Source: Sipunculus nudus (Eukaryota > Annelida > Sipuncula > Golfingiida > Sipunculidae). Taken from it: DNA of 64,000 bases. The position numbers were made by a program, and so were the translations under genes. How positions within the stretch are numbered: the first letter of the stretch is position 1; each line of letters starts with the position of its first letter. Below are positions 54,950 through 64,000 of this stretch, piece after piece. A model generated the notes under the pieces. It searched no databases and had not been told where the DNA came from. It saw only the letters and a list, made by a program, of their open reading frames with translations. The DNA is taken from NCBI GenBank assembly GCA_026874595.1, contig CM049317.1, forward strand, positions 59,166,118 to 59,230,117, in the 5' to 3' direction.

Positions 54950-55015
54950 GAGGTGTCTAGACAATGTGTCTAGACGTCTAGACAAAGCGTCTAGACGTCT
55001 AGACACAATGTTTAG
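54950..55015. repeat. TCTAGAC palindrome cluster
   Basis: GTCTAGAC or a close variant occurs six times within about 60 bp, including two copies of GTCTAGACGTCTAGAC. The whole segment can fold on itself. A (G)n tract precedes it at 54932-54950. Confidence 0.9.
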
Positions 55016-55059
55016 ATGCAGAATTCCCAGATTATTGGAACTATATCTTTCAACTGTTT

Positions 55060-56585
55060 GAAAAAACTTGGTTTGCATTTTAAGCGAATTGGTTTTATCA
55101 TCAGGTCACATGTGAACTGCTGCGCCCTCATTTTTGGTTGACCTCTGACCTTTCCTCGCTGCCAAGCGTCCATTTATGGGTCTATTTCCACACATAAACC
55201 CGCATATCTCGGGAACCGTTTGACCGATCAGGCTAAAAATTTTGCACAAATGTAGCCCTTCGATAGCTTTATAATATACACTAAAAATGGTGGCGTCAAC
55301 TGCAACCATTTTTGCACAGTGTCCATCTGTTCATCTGCCTTGGGATAATATCACTCATATCTCAGCAGTGGTTTGACTTTTCCACCTGAAATTTTGCAGG
55401 TTTATACATCCTGGACAGCTTTCTCGTTTTTATGACAGGTGGCGCCACCTACATTCAGGTTTACTTTGCAGACATCCAAGCTCATATCTGGGGAACCGTT
55501 TGACCGAATTGGCCAAATTGTGCATGTGTATAGATCTCACATAGCTCTTCATTATAGGCAAAACCGATGCCATGGCGCCACCTGCAACCACTTATGCACA
55601 GCGTCCATCTGTTCATCTGCCTTGGGGAAAAAAATCACTCATATCTCAGCAGTGGTTTGACTTATCCACCTGAAATTTAGCAGGTTTATACATCCTGTTT
55701 ATACATCCTGTAGGTGGCACCACCTACATTTATGTTTACTCTGCAGACATCCAAGCTCATATCTCGGGAATTGTTTGACCAATTGGGCCAAAATTTTGCA
55801 TGTGTATAGATCTCACATAGCTCTTCATCATAGGCAAAACTGGTGGCGCCACCTGCAACCATTTTTGCACAGCGTCCATCTGTTCATCTGCCTTGGGATG
55901 ATATCACACATCTCAGCAGTGGTTTGACTTTTCCACCTGAAATTTTGCAGGTTTATACATCCTGGACAGCTTTCTCGATATTATGACAGGTGGCGCCACC
56001 TACATTCATGTTTACTCTGCAGACATCCAAGCTCATATCTGGGGAACCGTTTGACCGATTGGGCCAAAAATTTGCACGTGTTTAGATCAGACATAGCTCT
56101 TCATCATAGGCAAAACTGGTGGCGCCACCTGCAACCATTTTTGCACAGCGTCCATCTGTTCATCTGCCTTGGGATAATATTACTCATATCTCAGCAGTGG
56201 TTTGACTTTTCCACCTGAAATTTTGCAGATTTATACAGCCTGGACAGCTTTCTCGATTTATGACAGGTGACGCCACCTACATTCACGTTTTCTCTGCAGA
56301 CATCCAAGCTCATATCTCGGGAACTGTTTGACCGATTGGGCCAAAATTGTGCATGTGTATAGATCTCACATAGCTCTTCATCATAGGCAAAACTGGTGGC
56401 GCCACCTGCAACCACTTATGAACACCGTCCATCTGTTCATCTGCCTTGGGATATAATCACTCAAATCTCTGCAGTGGTTTGACTTATCCACCTGAAAGTT
56501 TGCAGGTTTATACATCCAAGACAATTTTCTAGATTTTATGACAGGTGGCACCACCTACATTCATGTTTACGCTGCAGACATCCAT
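55060..56585. repeat. Five tandem units of about 277 bp with GGTGGCGCCACC palindromes
   Basis: Units are marked by GGCGCCACCTGCAACCA (near 55275, 55565, 55837, 56114 and 56392), CGTCCATCTGTTCATCTGCC, CTCAGCAGTGGTTTGACTT and AAGCTCATATCTCGGGAA. Each unit holds two GGCGCCACC sites. Likely the internal array of a non-autonomous element; its ends were not found. Confidence 0.85.
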
Positions 56586-56699
56586 GCTAATATGCAACAC
56601 ACCTCACGCTATTCCCCGTGCCACTTAATCCATGCCTCACTTCACCCGTCCCACTCTGATTTCTGCGGATACACATAGTCGCTTGTCTACTACCCATAT

Positions 56700-58622
56700 T
56701 CCAGTTTTAAAATGTCCTAGTCTGAAACTTGCAGGTCTGAAATGTCCATTTTGTTGAAATCATAATGACTTAGGTAGATATGCAGGACTTAAAAGGATCA
56801 ATATTAAATTTTAAAAATAAACCTCCATTCATACTCCCAAACTCTGCACAGGTTCGCATTAGGCCTGTAGGCCTTGTTCCAATTTTTACGATTTTTTTTC
56901 TCTTTTTTTTCAGACCTGCAATGAAACTGTCATCTGTTAACAAGGCACAAATCATAACCACTGGACCAGGAATCTTCAAACTTAAAATCCAGCGAAGTCC
57001 ATGAAAAATCTTCTTTGAAACCAGAAATTAGATCTCTATTACCCATATTCTCCCAGTTAAGGGGCTCAGAAGTACCCCCCAGAATAATAAAAATTTTGAT
57101 ACAAAAGCTCAAGTATCTGAATAACTACTGCAGTGATCACTATGATTATTTGCATAAATATTGATCATTGGATGTTCCATCACTTCCTGCTGACTGATGG
57201 TGCCATCTGTACTTTTTCCATTTAGAACCGCTGGACCTGGAATCTTCTAACTTGACATCAAAGGAGGTTTATGAATATATCTCTGTGGAAACCTGAAATT
57301 AGGTCTGCTTCCCATATCCTCCGAGCTATGGGGCTCAGAAGTAACCCTTAGAATAATTACAAATTTGATACAAAAGCTCCAGTAGGTGAATGACTAATGC
57401 ATTGATCAGCTTGATTCTTTGCATGCATATTGATCATGGACTTCTTTTTTTTAGTTTCCGCAGGAATGCTGGCACTACCTGTATTTTTTTCCAATTATTA
57501 TGAATTTTCTTCTCTATTTTGAGACCAGAAAGATGTGGTCGTCTCTTAACCAGACAAATCATCACAGCTGAACTGAGAAATTTTTGAGACTGACAAAATT
57601 AGTTTCTTAATTAGCTGGTGTGTCATCTAGTTGTGTATTTTTATATGTATTTATGAGTATGACATATTACACCTCTGCAAAAGCTGGTATTTCCAAAGTC
57701 TTGCCACACTTTGCCATCTGCGATGCCAGCAGATTTGAGGGCTCACAGATCAGGAGACATTCCATGCCTCAGCCCATGCTCCTGTGATTTGAAAGCCTGC
57801 CTGTATTCTAGTTTTTATGCATTTTTTTTTTTACTATTTTTCAGACCGACAAAATTAGTCTTAGCTGTGGTGTCATCTAGGTAATCCTTGACCATTGTCC
57901 TGAGAGTATCCCATGATATGCAGTTATATTTACTTAAAATGTTAAAAAGAATACCCTGCATTAATTCATAATACTAAAGGTCCTAATATCATCAAACTAC
58001 CTTGGTGAAGTTAATCTTAAGAATAAATATTAACTTTAAGCCCAGGTGATATAAACATATTTGAAATCCCCAGAATAGCCTCTGTTAAATTTGCTATACA
58101 CAAATAATGTGTAGGTTATTGGTCTGAAGATTTTAAGATTTAAATCACAATTTTATTTTCTTTACAAAATATTGATTTATCTCACATTTTGCAGAAAGTA
58201 TATGCACTGAAAAATAACATCATCCTAAAAAACACAAATATCTCGAGGTTTTTTTTAATGAATATATTTATCTTTCAAAGTGACAAGATTTGTGAAAGAT
58301 CATGATTTGAGCACCCTATTGGACAGATTTGCATGATTGGTAACAGATGGACTTAGAAACTTGATTAAGATCCAGGGAGGTTCCTGTAAAACTTTCTTGG
58401 AAACCTCAAATAAAGTCACTGTGACCTATATTCTGCAACTGTGTGAAAGAACATGATTTTTACAGATGGGCACAAATGGTAGCGGCTGGATGAAGGATAA
58501 GGTCACTGCGACCTATGTCTGAGGTCATTTGGTAAAATTTTGATTACACTGAGGGTCATTTTACACATTATTCAAGGTTCCTTGAATTCAGCTGAGCGTC
58601 ATGACCCATGGGCCACTTGTTT
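56700..58622 (+). mobile_element. Pieces of AGCTCAGCTGAC-type elements with an intact tail
   Basis: TTAACAAGGCACAAATCATA near 56935, then ACCGCTGGACCTGGAATC near 57230 and CAGAAGTAACCC near 57340, repeat the interior of the truncated copy at 40625. The tail CAGCTGAGCGTCATGACCC is at 58590. No complete head was found, so these are diverged or tandemly rearranged copies. No gene is seen. Confidence 0.6.
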
Positions 58623-58636
58623 TACATGTATCTAAT

Positions 58637-58637
<1 letters not shown>

Positions 58638-58702
<65 letters not shown>
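58638..58702. repeat. (AT)n microsatellite
   Basis: Uninterrupted AT dinucleotides just after the tail of the preceding element. Confidence 0.95.
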
Positions 58703-58707
<5 letters not shown>

Positions 58708-59157
58708 ACGGAACCTAATATCAACAGATCACGTATGCGTGATGAACATAAATTTTATAATGGGGGAAAAAAATCAGATTCTCTCACACTAGGCAGCGCG
58801 AAATGTCTAGGGGAATGAATAAAGAAGTCAGTGTTTTTTTTTGTTAACAAATATATATAACTATAATTTATTCTTAAAACAACCCTAACATTACAATACA
58901 CTTAATCAATACAATTACACAGTATAACAGCAGTATAACAGCAAATCAATACAATCACACAAAATAAGAAGTACAAATGACTTAACTTCAAGAACCTCAA
59001 TTCTTATTTTGAATGTTTAATTTATTCTTCGAAGATTCGATTATCACTTTCCTGTCTTAGTATGCCATCCCATTTTCAGCGCTATATGATTAAAAAAGAA
59101 TTTGGCGTGATGTTAAAACTACGTCTAAAGCACAATTTATATGAGCTCGCAACTTGC

Positions 59158-59190
59158 CATCTCAGCGTTATGACCCATGGGTCACTTGTA
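59158..59190 (+). mobile_element. Isolated tail of the AGCTCAG...CTTGT element
   Basis: CTCAGCGTTATGACCC followed by ATGGGTCACTTGT, with no matching head upstream. Confidence 0.5.
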
Positions 59191-59663
59191 CGAATTAGCA
59201 GATTATAGTATTTAGTATTACAGTTATGAAGAGCATCCTAATGAATTACTGACATTTTATTATGAATTAAGAATGACAGTAGGGGCGGAATCGCAGGGGG
59301 CGCACCCCTTCCTTTATCAAACCTAAAATACAGGAAGCAGAATATGTATATGCCTAATGAAAAAACTGAGCCCCAGATATTATTAGACTCTCGCTTTATT
59401 CTTCCGCATACTTCTGCATATGAGAATGATGTATAAAATCTAGCACTTGCTTACCTGTAGTAGGGTGCCGAGTCCAATCTGATCAGTATCCTCCGCTGGA
59501 CAAATCAGTTGAAGCTACATTCATTCGTCTACCCTGATTTTCTTCGTATTCGCTAAGTTAAAATTTCGCGATTTCCACTTTTTCATCGTTTGGTGAGAGT
59601 TTCATCTTCGCGATATCGCCATAAAATAATCCACGCAAAGTACATCCGTTATATTGAGATTTA

Positions 59664-59694
<31 letters not shown>

Positions 59695-59695
59695 A

Positions 59696-59731
<36 letters not shown>

Positions 59732-59743
59732 TTAAATAATATG
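59664..59743. repeat. (ATT)n microsatellite
   Basis: Trinucleotide ATT repeats with one interruption. No gene is seen in 59190-60020. Confidence 0.95.
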
Positions 59744-60018
59744 TGCGCAACACCATAACGATAGGACGAAGACCAAAATAAACCTCGAACGAGTAAAAAC
59801 TCCTATTCATTATTGACAGCTAATTTGAAAGATTTAACATCAATAATAATAGTAATCTTTTTCCGTTTGACTTGCCTGCGATTATGTACACGAAGGTTTT
59901 ATTATTTTGACATTTTCCTTTTCGCGAATATATTTAAAACCATCGTGAACAAACATGCAACTACATTATTCACTAACTGGCGCCCTTTATTTGTTTTTCC
60001 AGGGGCCTAGCCAGGAGG

Positions 60019-60023
<5 letters not shown>

Positions 60024-60097
<74 letters not shown>
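60024..60097. repeat. (AT)n microsatellite
   Basis: Uninterrupted AT dinucleotides. Confidence 0.95.
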
Positions 60098-60098
<1 letters not shown>

Positions 60099-60389
60099 GA
60101 AAATCTCTCATGTTATCTAATTTCCCAATTTTCGTGATTAATTTTTGTTTTTCATATATCTTTTATTAATTAGCAATTAGATTTTATTTAAGACATCTCC
60201 AGTTTATTACTTTCAAATTCATTAGTTGAGGATGAGGATATTTATGAACAGCTGCAGAACAACTGCAGAGCAGTTCCTCTCACGGCTCCTCTGGTGATAC
60301 CAGTATCGAACTCCTGATCTGTGTGCTGTCGAGACCACGGACTCCGGTAAAATGCAAAGTTTAACATACGACTTCAACATATCAATTTT

Positions 60390-60605
60390 TCACTCCAGAA
60401 GCGGATCAGAAGCGGTCCCCCCCCCCCCCTTTTTTTTTTTTTTTTTGCATCCGCCGCAACCTTTAATTAAGGGTTTCAGATAAAATTTTCCTGCCTGGAC
60501 CCCCCTTTTACGAGCCTGGAGGCCTTTTTTTAGGGTTTTCATAAGTCCTCCTGGGTTGGACCCCATCCCCTTTTTCGAAATCCTGGATCCGTCCCTTCAC
60601 TCCTA
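60390..60605. mobile_element. Short AAGCGGATC-type non-autonomous element, copy 1
   Basis: It begins CAGAAGCGGATCAGAAGC with a (C)n(T)n tract and ends AATCCTGGATCCGTCCC, the inverted counterpart. The interior has GGGTTTCAG, CCTGGACCCC, and TAAGTCCTCCTGGGTTGGA, all shared with 63722-63902. Confidence 0.6.
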
Positions 60606-61167
60606 GGATTACATCTTAAAGATGATATTTTGCAGGTTATATTTTGCGCCTTTGTGCCATTGACTTTAACATACTGAAAACGATTGCAATTTTATATCCT
60701 AATTTTGAAGAAATATAAATATTAAATATTGAACCTCTCTACAGTTTGACTACATAACGCAAAGACATAAGGGAACAGGTTTTTTTTTTCAGGAACAGGA
60801 AATCCTCATTTTTTTAAATTGCCTCAAAATGTCCTCTTTACATTGCATATTCAAAAAAAATTCCCAATATGGGAGGGGGATTCCCCTCCTATACCCTCCC
60901 AATGGACCTGTTACTAACCTTTATGAAACCATGGCCTAATATTGAAATTAAAAAAATATATATATTTTCATACACTCATACACTTACTCATAATAATAAT
61001 AATAATAATAATAATATATACATATAAACGTATATATAACAGATTTCATAGTACCCATACATCAATATTAGCTACGTCCCTGGTTCATCCATTAATACCT
61101 TTCACAATCCTTGATGCATTTTTTGGTTCGGTATTCATTCATCCATTCTACTTTTGCAAGTTGAATC

Positions 61168-61173
61168 TTTATT
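61168..61173 (-). promoter_or_regulatory. Polyadenylation signal of the acid phosphatase gene
   Basis: AATAAA on the minus strand about 29 bases after the stop codon at 61202. Confidence 0.6.
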
Positions 61174-61201
61174 TCAACAAGACTGTTTCCTAGGCCTGTC
61201 T

Positions 61202-63624
61202 TCAGGCGTCATACACAGGGACGGCCACCGATGGTTGTCCTGGTTTCTTGCGCAGATCCAAAATGAGCACGTTATCCTGATCCCTGTACTGGATCCGCAT
61301 TTCGTCACTTCCTTCCTCAACCGTTACCCCGACGAATCCGTTCGTGTAATAAAAACTTGAATACACCCCGTAATCATTCCGGAGAATGTCGATCAGTTCC
61401 GTCCTTTGGCGGGAAACGCTCCTCCCGCCACCTCCGGTGATTATGAACTCCAGCGCAGGAGAGCCGCTTACGTACCGTAAGAACTGCATGTTATGGTCGT
61501 GGCCGCAGATGTAGAGGTCCACGTTGTATTGTTCCAGAACCGGAAGGATCTGCCACAAAGATACAAGCAAATGACGTAATATAAGAGGAAATATTTTAGG
61601 AAAACCTATTTGGATGTAATAAATAATAATAATGTATTCTCCTGGCCCCCTTCTCCAAATCTGAGAGGAAAAATATTGTAATATACTTCGAAAGTCGTTT
61701 GTTTCACATCATATTATATTTCGACTGATTTGACAATGAGCTCGTCTGGGATTCTATAGAAACAATTTTAGTTTCCAGTTCCAGGAATAATTATGCAGTA
61801 CTTCAGTAGTTATTATACTTAAAATAACTCTCATACAGAAGCGGATCCAGAGAGGGGTGGGGGAGGGGGTCATTTGTTTCACATCGTCTGGGATTCTATA
61901 GAAACAATTTTAGTTTCCAGTTCCAGGAATAATTATGCAGTACTTCAGTAGTTATTATACTTAAAATAACTCTCATACAGAAGCGGATCCAGAGAGGGGT
62001 GGGGGAGGGGGTCATTTGTTTCACATCATATTATATTTCGACTGATTTGACCATGAGCTCGTCCGGGATTCTATAGAAACAATTTTAGTTTCCAGTTCCA
62101 GAAAAAAATTATGCAGTACTTCAGTAGTTATTATACTTAAAAGAACTCTCATACAGAAGCGGATCCAGAGAGGGGTGGGGGAGGGGGGGAGGACGCAGGC
62201 GTCGGGATCGCCCTTTTTAGCCGCAGCAACCTTTATAGGGTTTTTAAGGGACCACTGCTTTTCGGGACCTGGGGACCATTTGGCATTAATCCTGCGGGAA
62301 ATGACCCCTCCTTTCCCTGAATCCACCGCCGTAATTTGCCTTGAAACATTTTTTAAACATAATTAGACGGATTACATTACCCTCTTTGCTACATCTATTC
62401 CTAAGCCGCTAGCGAATTTAGAAACCCCCGTGCATTATGGCAATTTATAGGTGGCAGATTTTAACACCCATAATCTCTAACCAGCAGAATCGTACTCTCG
62501 TGAGCTCGATTCTGCGCAGTGTGAACAAAGATTTTAAGGGCCTGTTCCAGTCTCCTGAAGCTATGACCCACAAGGACAGGCAGCCAAATAGCCCCATTAA
62601 ATCCAGGGGCGGACGTTAGGTTTTAAAAAAAGGAGGGGTCCAGCCCAGTAGGACAAATGATAAAACCTAAAAAGTTCCCCAGGTCCGGAAAAGGTGAGGG
62701 AGGTCCAGGCCACACAAGATGGTCTGAAACCCAAAAATGAGTATGCGCCTCCTGGAAATAGGGGGATGTGGGGGTATGGTCCGCTTCTGAATTAGGACTT
62801 GGTATTATTAGGCTATGCCTTGTCAATATATACCAAGGCCAAATGATACGGAATTCTATTCAATCGAGCTGACAGTCGGTCTGTTATTAGTGTGAAGTCC
62901 TTGGAAAGATGTTAACAACTTGATCTCAACTTTTTTGTTGTAGGTAACCGCCTCAATTTTTAATACTAGCTTAGTTCTAATTATATGTACATCTGCAGAA
63001 TTCCATTCATGTTTCGGAATGGGTAACGTGACATGACAGGGCAGTATAGCACTCTTCCTCTATTTGTTTATCCTAGTGTTAACCAGGCCCGTTGACTACG
63101 ACATCTATGACCGTGGGTGTGTAATGGTCCCAGTTGCTCGGTCACATCACTGTGGAACCCCCGAAAGGTGCAGTCGTTTCCATTAAGCCTCGATCTCCAA
63201 TGGTTGGGACCGACGGTGTAAAAATCAACGCCTCGACTAAGATTCTGACTCACGATCTGCCAGCTCTAAATCCAGTGCTCTACCACTAAGCCAGCCACAG
63301 AAACTGATTCAATGAATATTAATTAATGAGAACCTGGTCATACCTGGTCTTGGATCGTGGTATCCCCCGGGCCGTTACTTCCGGTGGAGTAGATGGGGTG
63401 ATGCATGGTTACGATCTTCATCACTCCCCGGGAGTTCTGCAGCTGAAACTGTAGCCATGACAGCTGAGCGTCAGGGTCGTTCCTATTCTTCCTGAAGGCC
63501 TGGGAGTCACCGTTGATGAAGTGGATCGGGCCGAGGGGGGAGTCGGCGTAAAAACTGTGATAGAGGTTTGGGAATTTCCAGCGGGAGTCAACCGAGGAAT
63601 ACTCCACCTGGTACCACTCGTTAC
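61202..63624 (-). CDS. Tartrate-resistant (purple) acid phosphatase-type enzyme, last two exons, partial
   Basis: Exons (minus): 63624-63344 and 61549-61202, joined in phase 0; the first begins in phase 1 after an acceptor, so the 5' part lies beyond the window. The 209 visible residues cover the C-terminal two thirds of a metallophosphatase domain. Landmarks in order: VEYSSVDSRWKFPNLY (TRAP has AYSKISKRWNFP), AQLSWLQFQL, the metal-ligand loop TMHHPIYSTGS, YICGHDHNMQFL with the paired metal-binding His, and ITGGGGRSV. The GDxxY and GNHD metal-binding motifs should lie in missing exons. Enzymes of this type hydrolyse phosphomonoesters at a di-iron or iron-zinc centre and are usually secreted or lysosomal. 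The loop before AQLSW is shorter than in vertebrate TRAP. Substrate is unknown. The 1.8-kb intron holds a triplicated repeat and a SINE. Confidence 0.85.
61690..62186. repeat. Three tandem copies of a 140-175-bp segment
   Basis: GGGATTCTATAGAAACAATT, CCAGTTCCAG, GCAGTACTTCAGTAGTTATT and AGAAGCGGATCCAGAGAGG occur three times (from 61694, 61872 and 62011). The middle copy lacks the ATATTATATTTCGACTGATT part. It lies in the phosphatase intron. The AAGCGGATCCAG end of a short element is part of each unit. Confidence 0.9.
62155..62335. mobile_element. Short AAGCGGATC-type non-autonomous element, copy 2
   Basis: It begins AGAAGCGGATCCAGAGAGG and ends CCCTGAATCCACCGCC. The interior has GCCGCAGCAACCTTTATAGG and GGGACCTGGGGACCATTT, like copies at 60390 and 63722. 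Confidence 0.5.
62598..62795. mobile_element. Short element related to the AAGCGGATC type, reverse orientation
   Basis: It runs from CCAGGGGCGGACGTTAGG to GGTCCGCTTCTGAATTAGG. The interior has AGTTCCCCAGGTCCGG and GGTCCAGGCCA. The ends match the family loosely. Confidence 0.4.
63019..63298 (-). mobile_element. SINE family S1, copy 4 (tRNA-derived head, internal deletion)
   Basis: On the minus strand the head GGCTTAGTGGTAGAGCACTG fits an A-box, and GTGAGTCAGAATCTTAGTCG a degenerate B-box. The body has GGCCTGGTTAACACTAGG and ATACTGCCCTGTCATG. It lacks part of the central region present in copies at 39112 and 48362. It lies in the phosphatase intron. Confidence 0.75.
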
Positions 63625-63719
63625 CTGTTGGAGATAAATAATTTAAAAATTAAAGCTAGCTGTACCCCTACCTTTTTCTGTAGATTTATGTGATTTCTAG
63701 CTAGCTTACCCTATATGTA

Positions 63720-63905
63720 TATACAGAAGCAGAACCAGGGTTAGGGTTCCGGGGGGGGGGGGGGGGGTTGGAACCCCTTTTTTAACGGTTTCAGGCCAAT
63801 TTTTATGGCCTGGACCCCACCTTTTTGGCTCTGGGGTAATTTTTTATTTTTTTATTAGTCCTCTTGGGTTGCATTTCTCCTAAATCCTCGATCCGCTCCT
63901 GTTAT
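63720..63905. mobile_element. Short AAGCGGATC-type non-autonomous element, copy 3
   Basis: It begins ACAGAAGCAGAACCAGGG, continues through a (G)n tract, and ends CTCGATCCGCTCCTGT. It shares GGTTTCAGGCC, GGCCTGGACCCC and AGTCCTCTTGGGTTG with 60390-60605. Confidence 0.6.
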
Positions 63906-64000
63906 ATATTAATGAACTGTAGCTAATTTCATTACTGAAAAGTTCTTATAACGCCTCTGTGCCAGATGAGTTTGTTTTTATATCTGCCTACTGTTAGTGA

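Noticed and set aside
59410-59560. Possible minus-strand exon with a GTAAGC donor at 59452
   Set aside because: No frame or partner exon could be found, so a chance donor is as likely.

Overview
This is a eukaryotic, AT-rich, repeat-dense window with spliced genes, GT-AG introns, (AT)n tracts and interspersed elements. It most likely comes from a mollusc, probably a bivalve. The reasons are short elements that open with a hairpin followed by GTCCGTC-rich sequence and often carry internal tandem repeats, tRNA-derived SINEs, and the look of the proteins. The species call is an inference from style, not from a search.

Three genes can be assembled exon by exon. (1) Minus strand, 13262 to 5447: a complete three-exon gene for a 214-residue type I membrane protein. 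It has a signal peptide, about 20 extracellular residues with one Cys, one membrane span, and a long tail with several Tyr-based motifs. I do not recognise the family. It resembles a signalling adaptor, and its first intron appears to use a GC donor. (2) Plus strand, 31103 to 49929: a complete 12-coding-exon HIBCH gene (3-hydroxyisobutyryl-CoA hydrolase, valine catabolism, mitochondrial), 389 residues, all splice phases consistent. (3) Minus strand, 63624 to 61202: the last two exons of a tartrate-resistant (purple) acid phosphatase-type gene whose 5' part lies beyond the window. Coding-like but broken sequence at 24644-25800 (minus) may be remnants of a fourth gene.

Layout: 1-5.4 kb has no gene but holds nested MITEs and (AT)n tracts. 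5.4-13.3 kb is the adaptor-like gene, with a decayed LINE in its second intron and a local duplication in its first. 13.6-18.8 kb is a younger L1/Tx1-like LINE with its 5' half inverted (twin-priming shape), (AT)n on both sides, and a Harbinger-like MITE in its 3' end. 19.9-28.9 kb is a cluster of three tandem-repeat types (69 bp, CTCACAGTG-type, about 215 bp). 31-50 kb is HIBCH. 50-61 kb is almost entirely repeats. 61-64 kb is the phosphatase 3' end with small repeats.

The most striking structure is in HIBCH intron 9. The 3' splice junction of exon 10 (pyrimidine tract, CAG, and the first exon bases) has been copied about 25 times at a period of about 38 bp directly upstream of the real exon. 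The array was later split by a LINE fragment and by a 3.9-kb element. The genes do not form an operon or a shared pathway.
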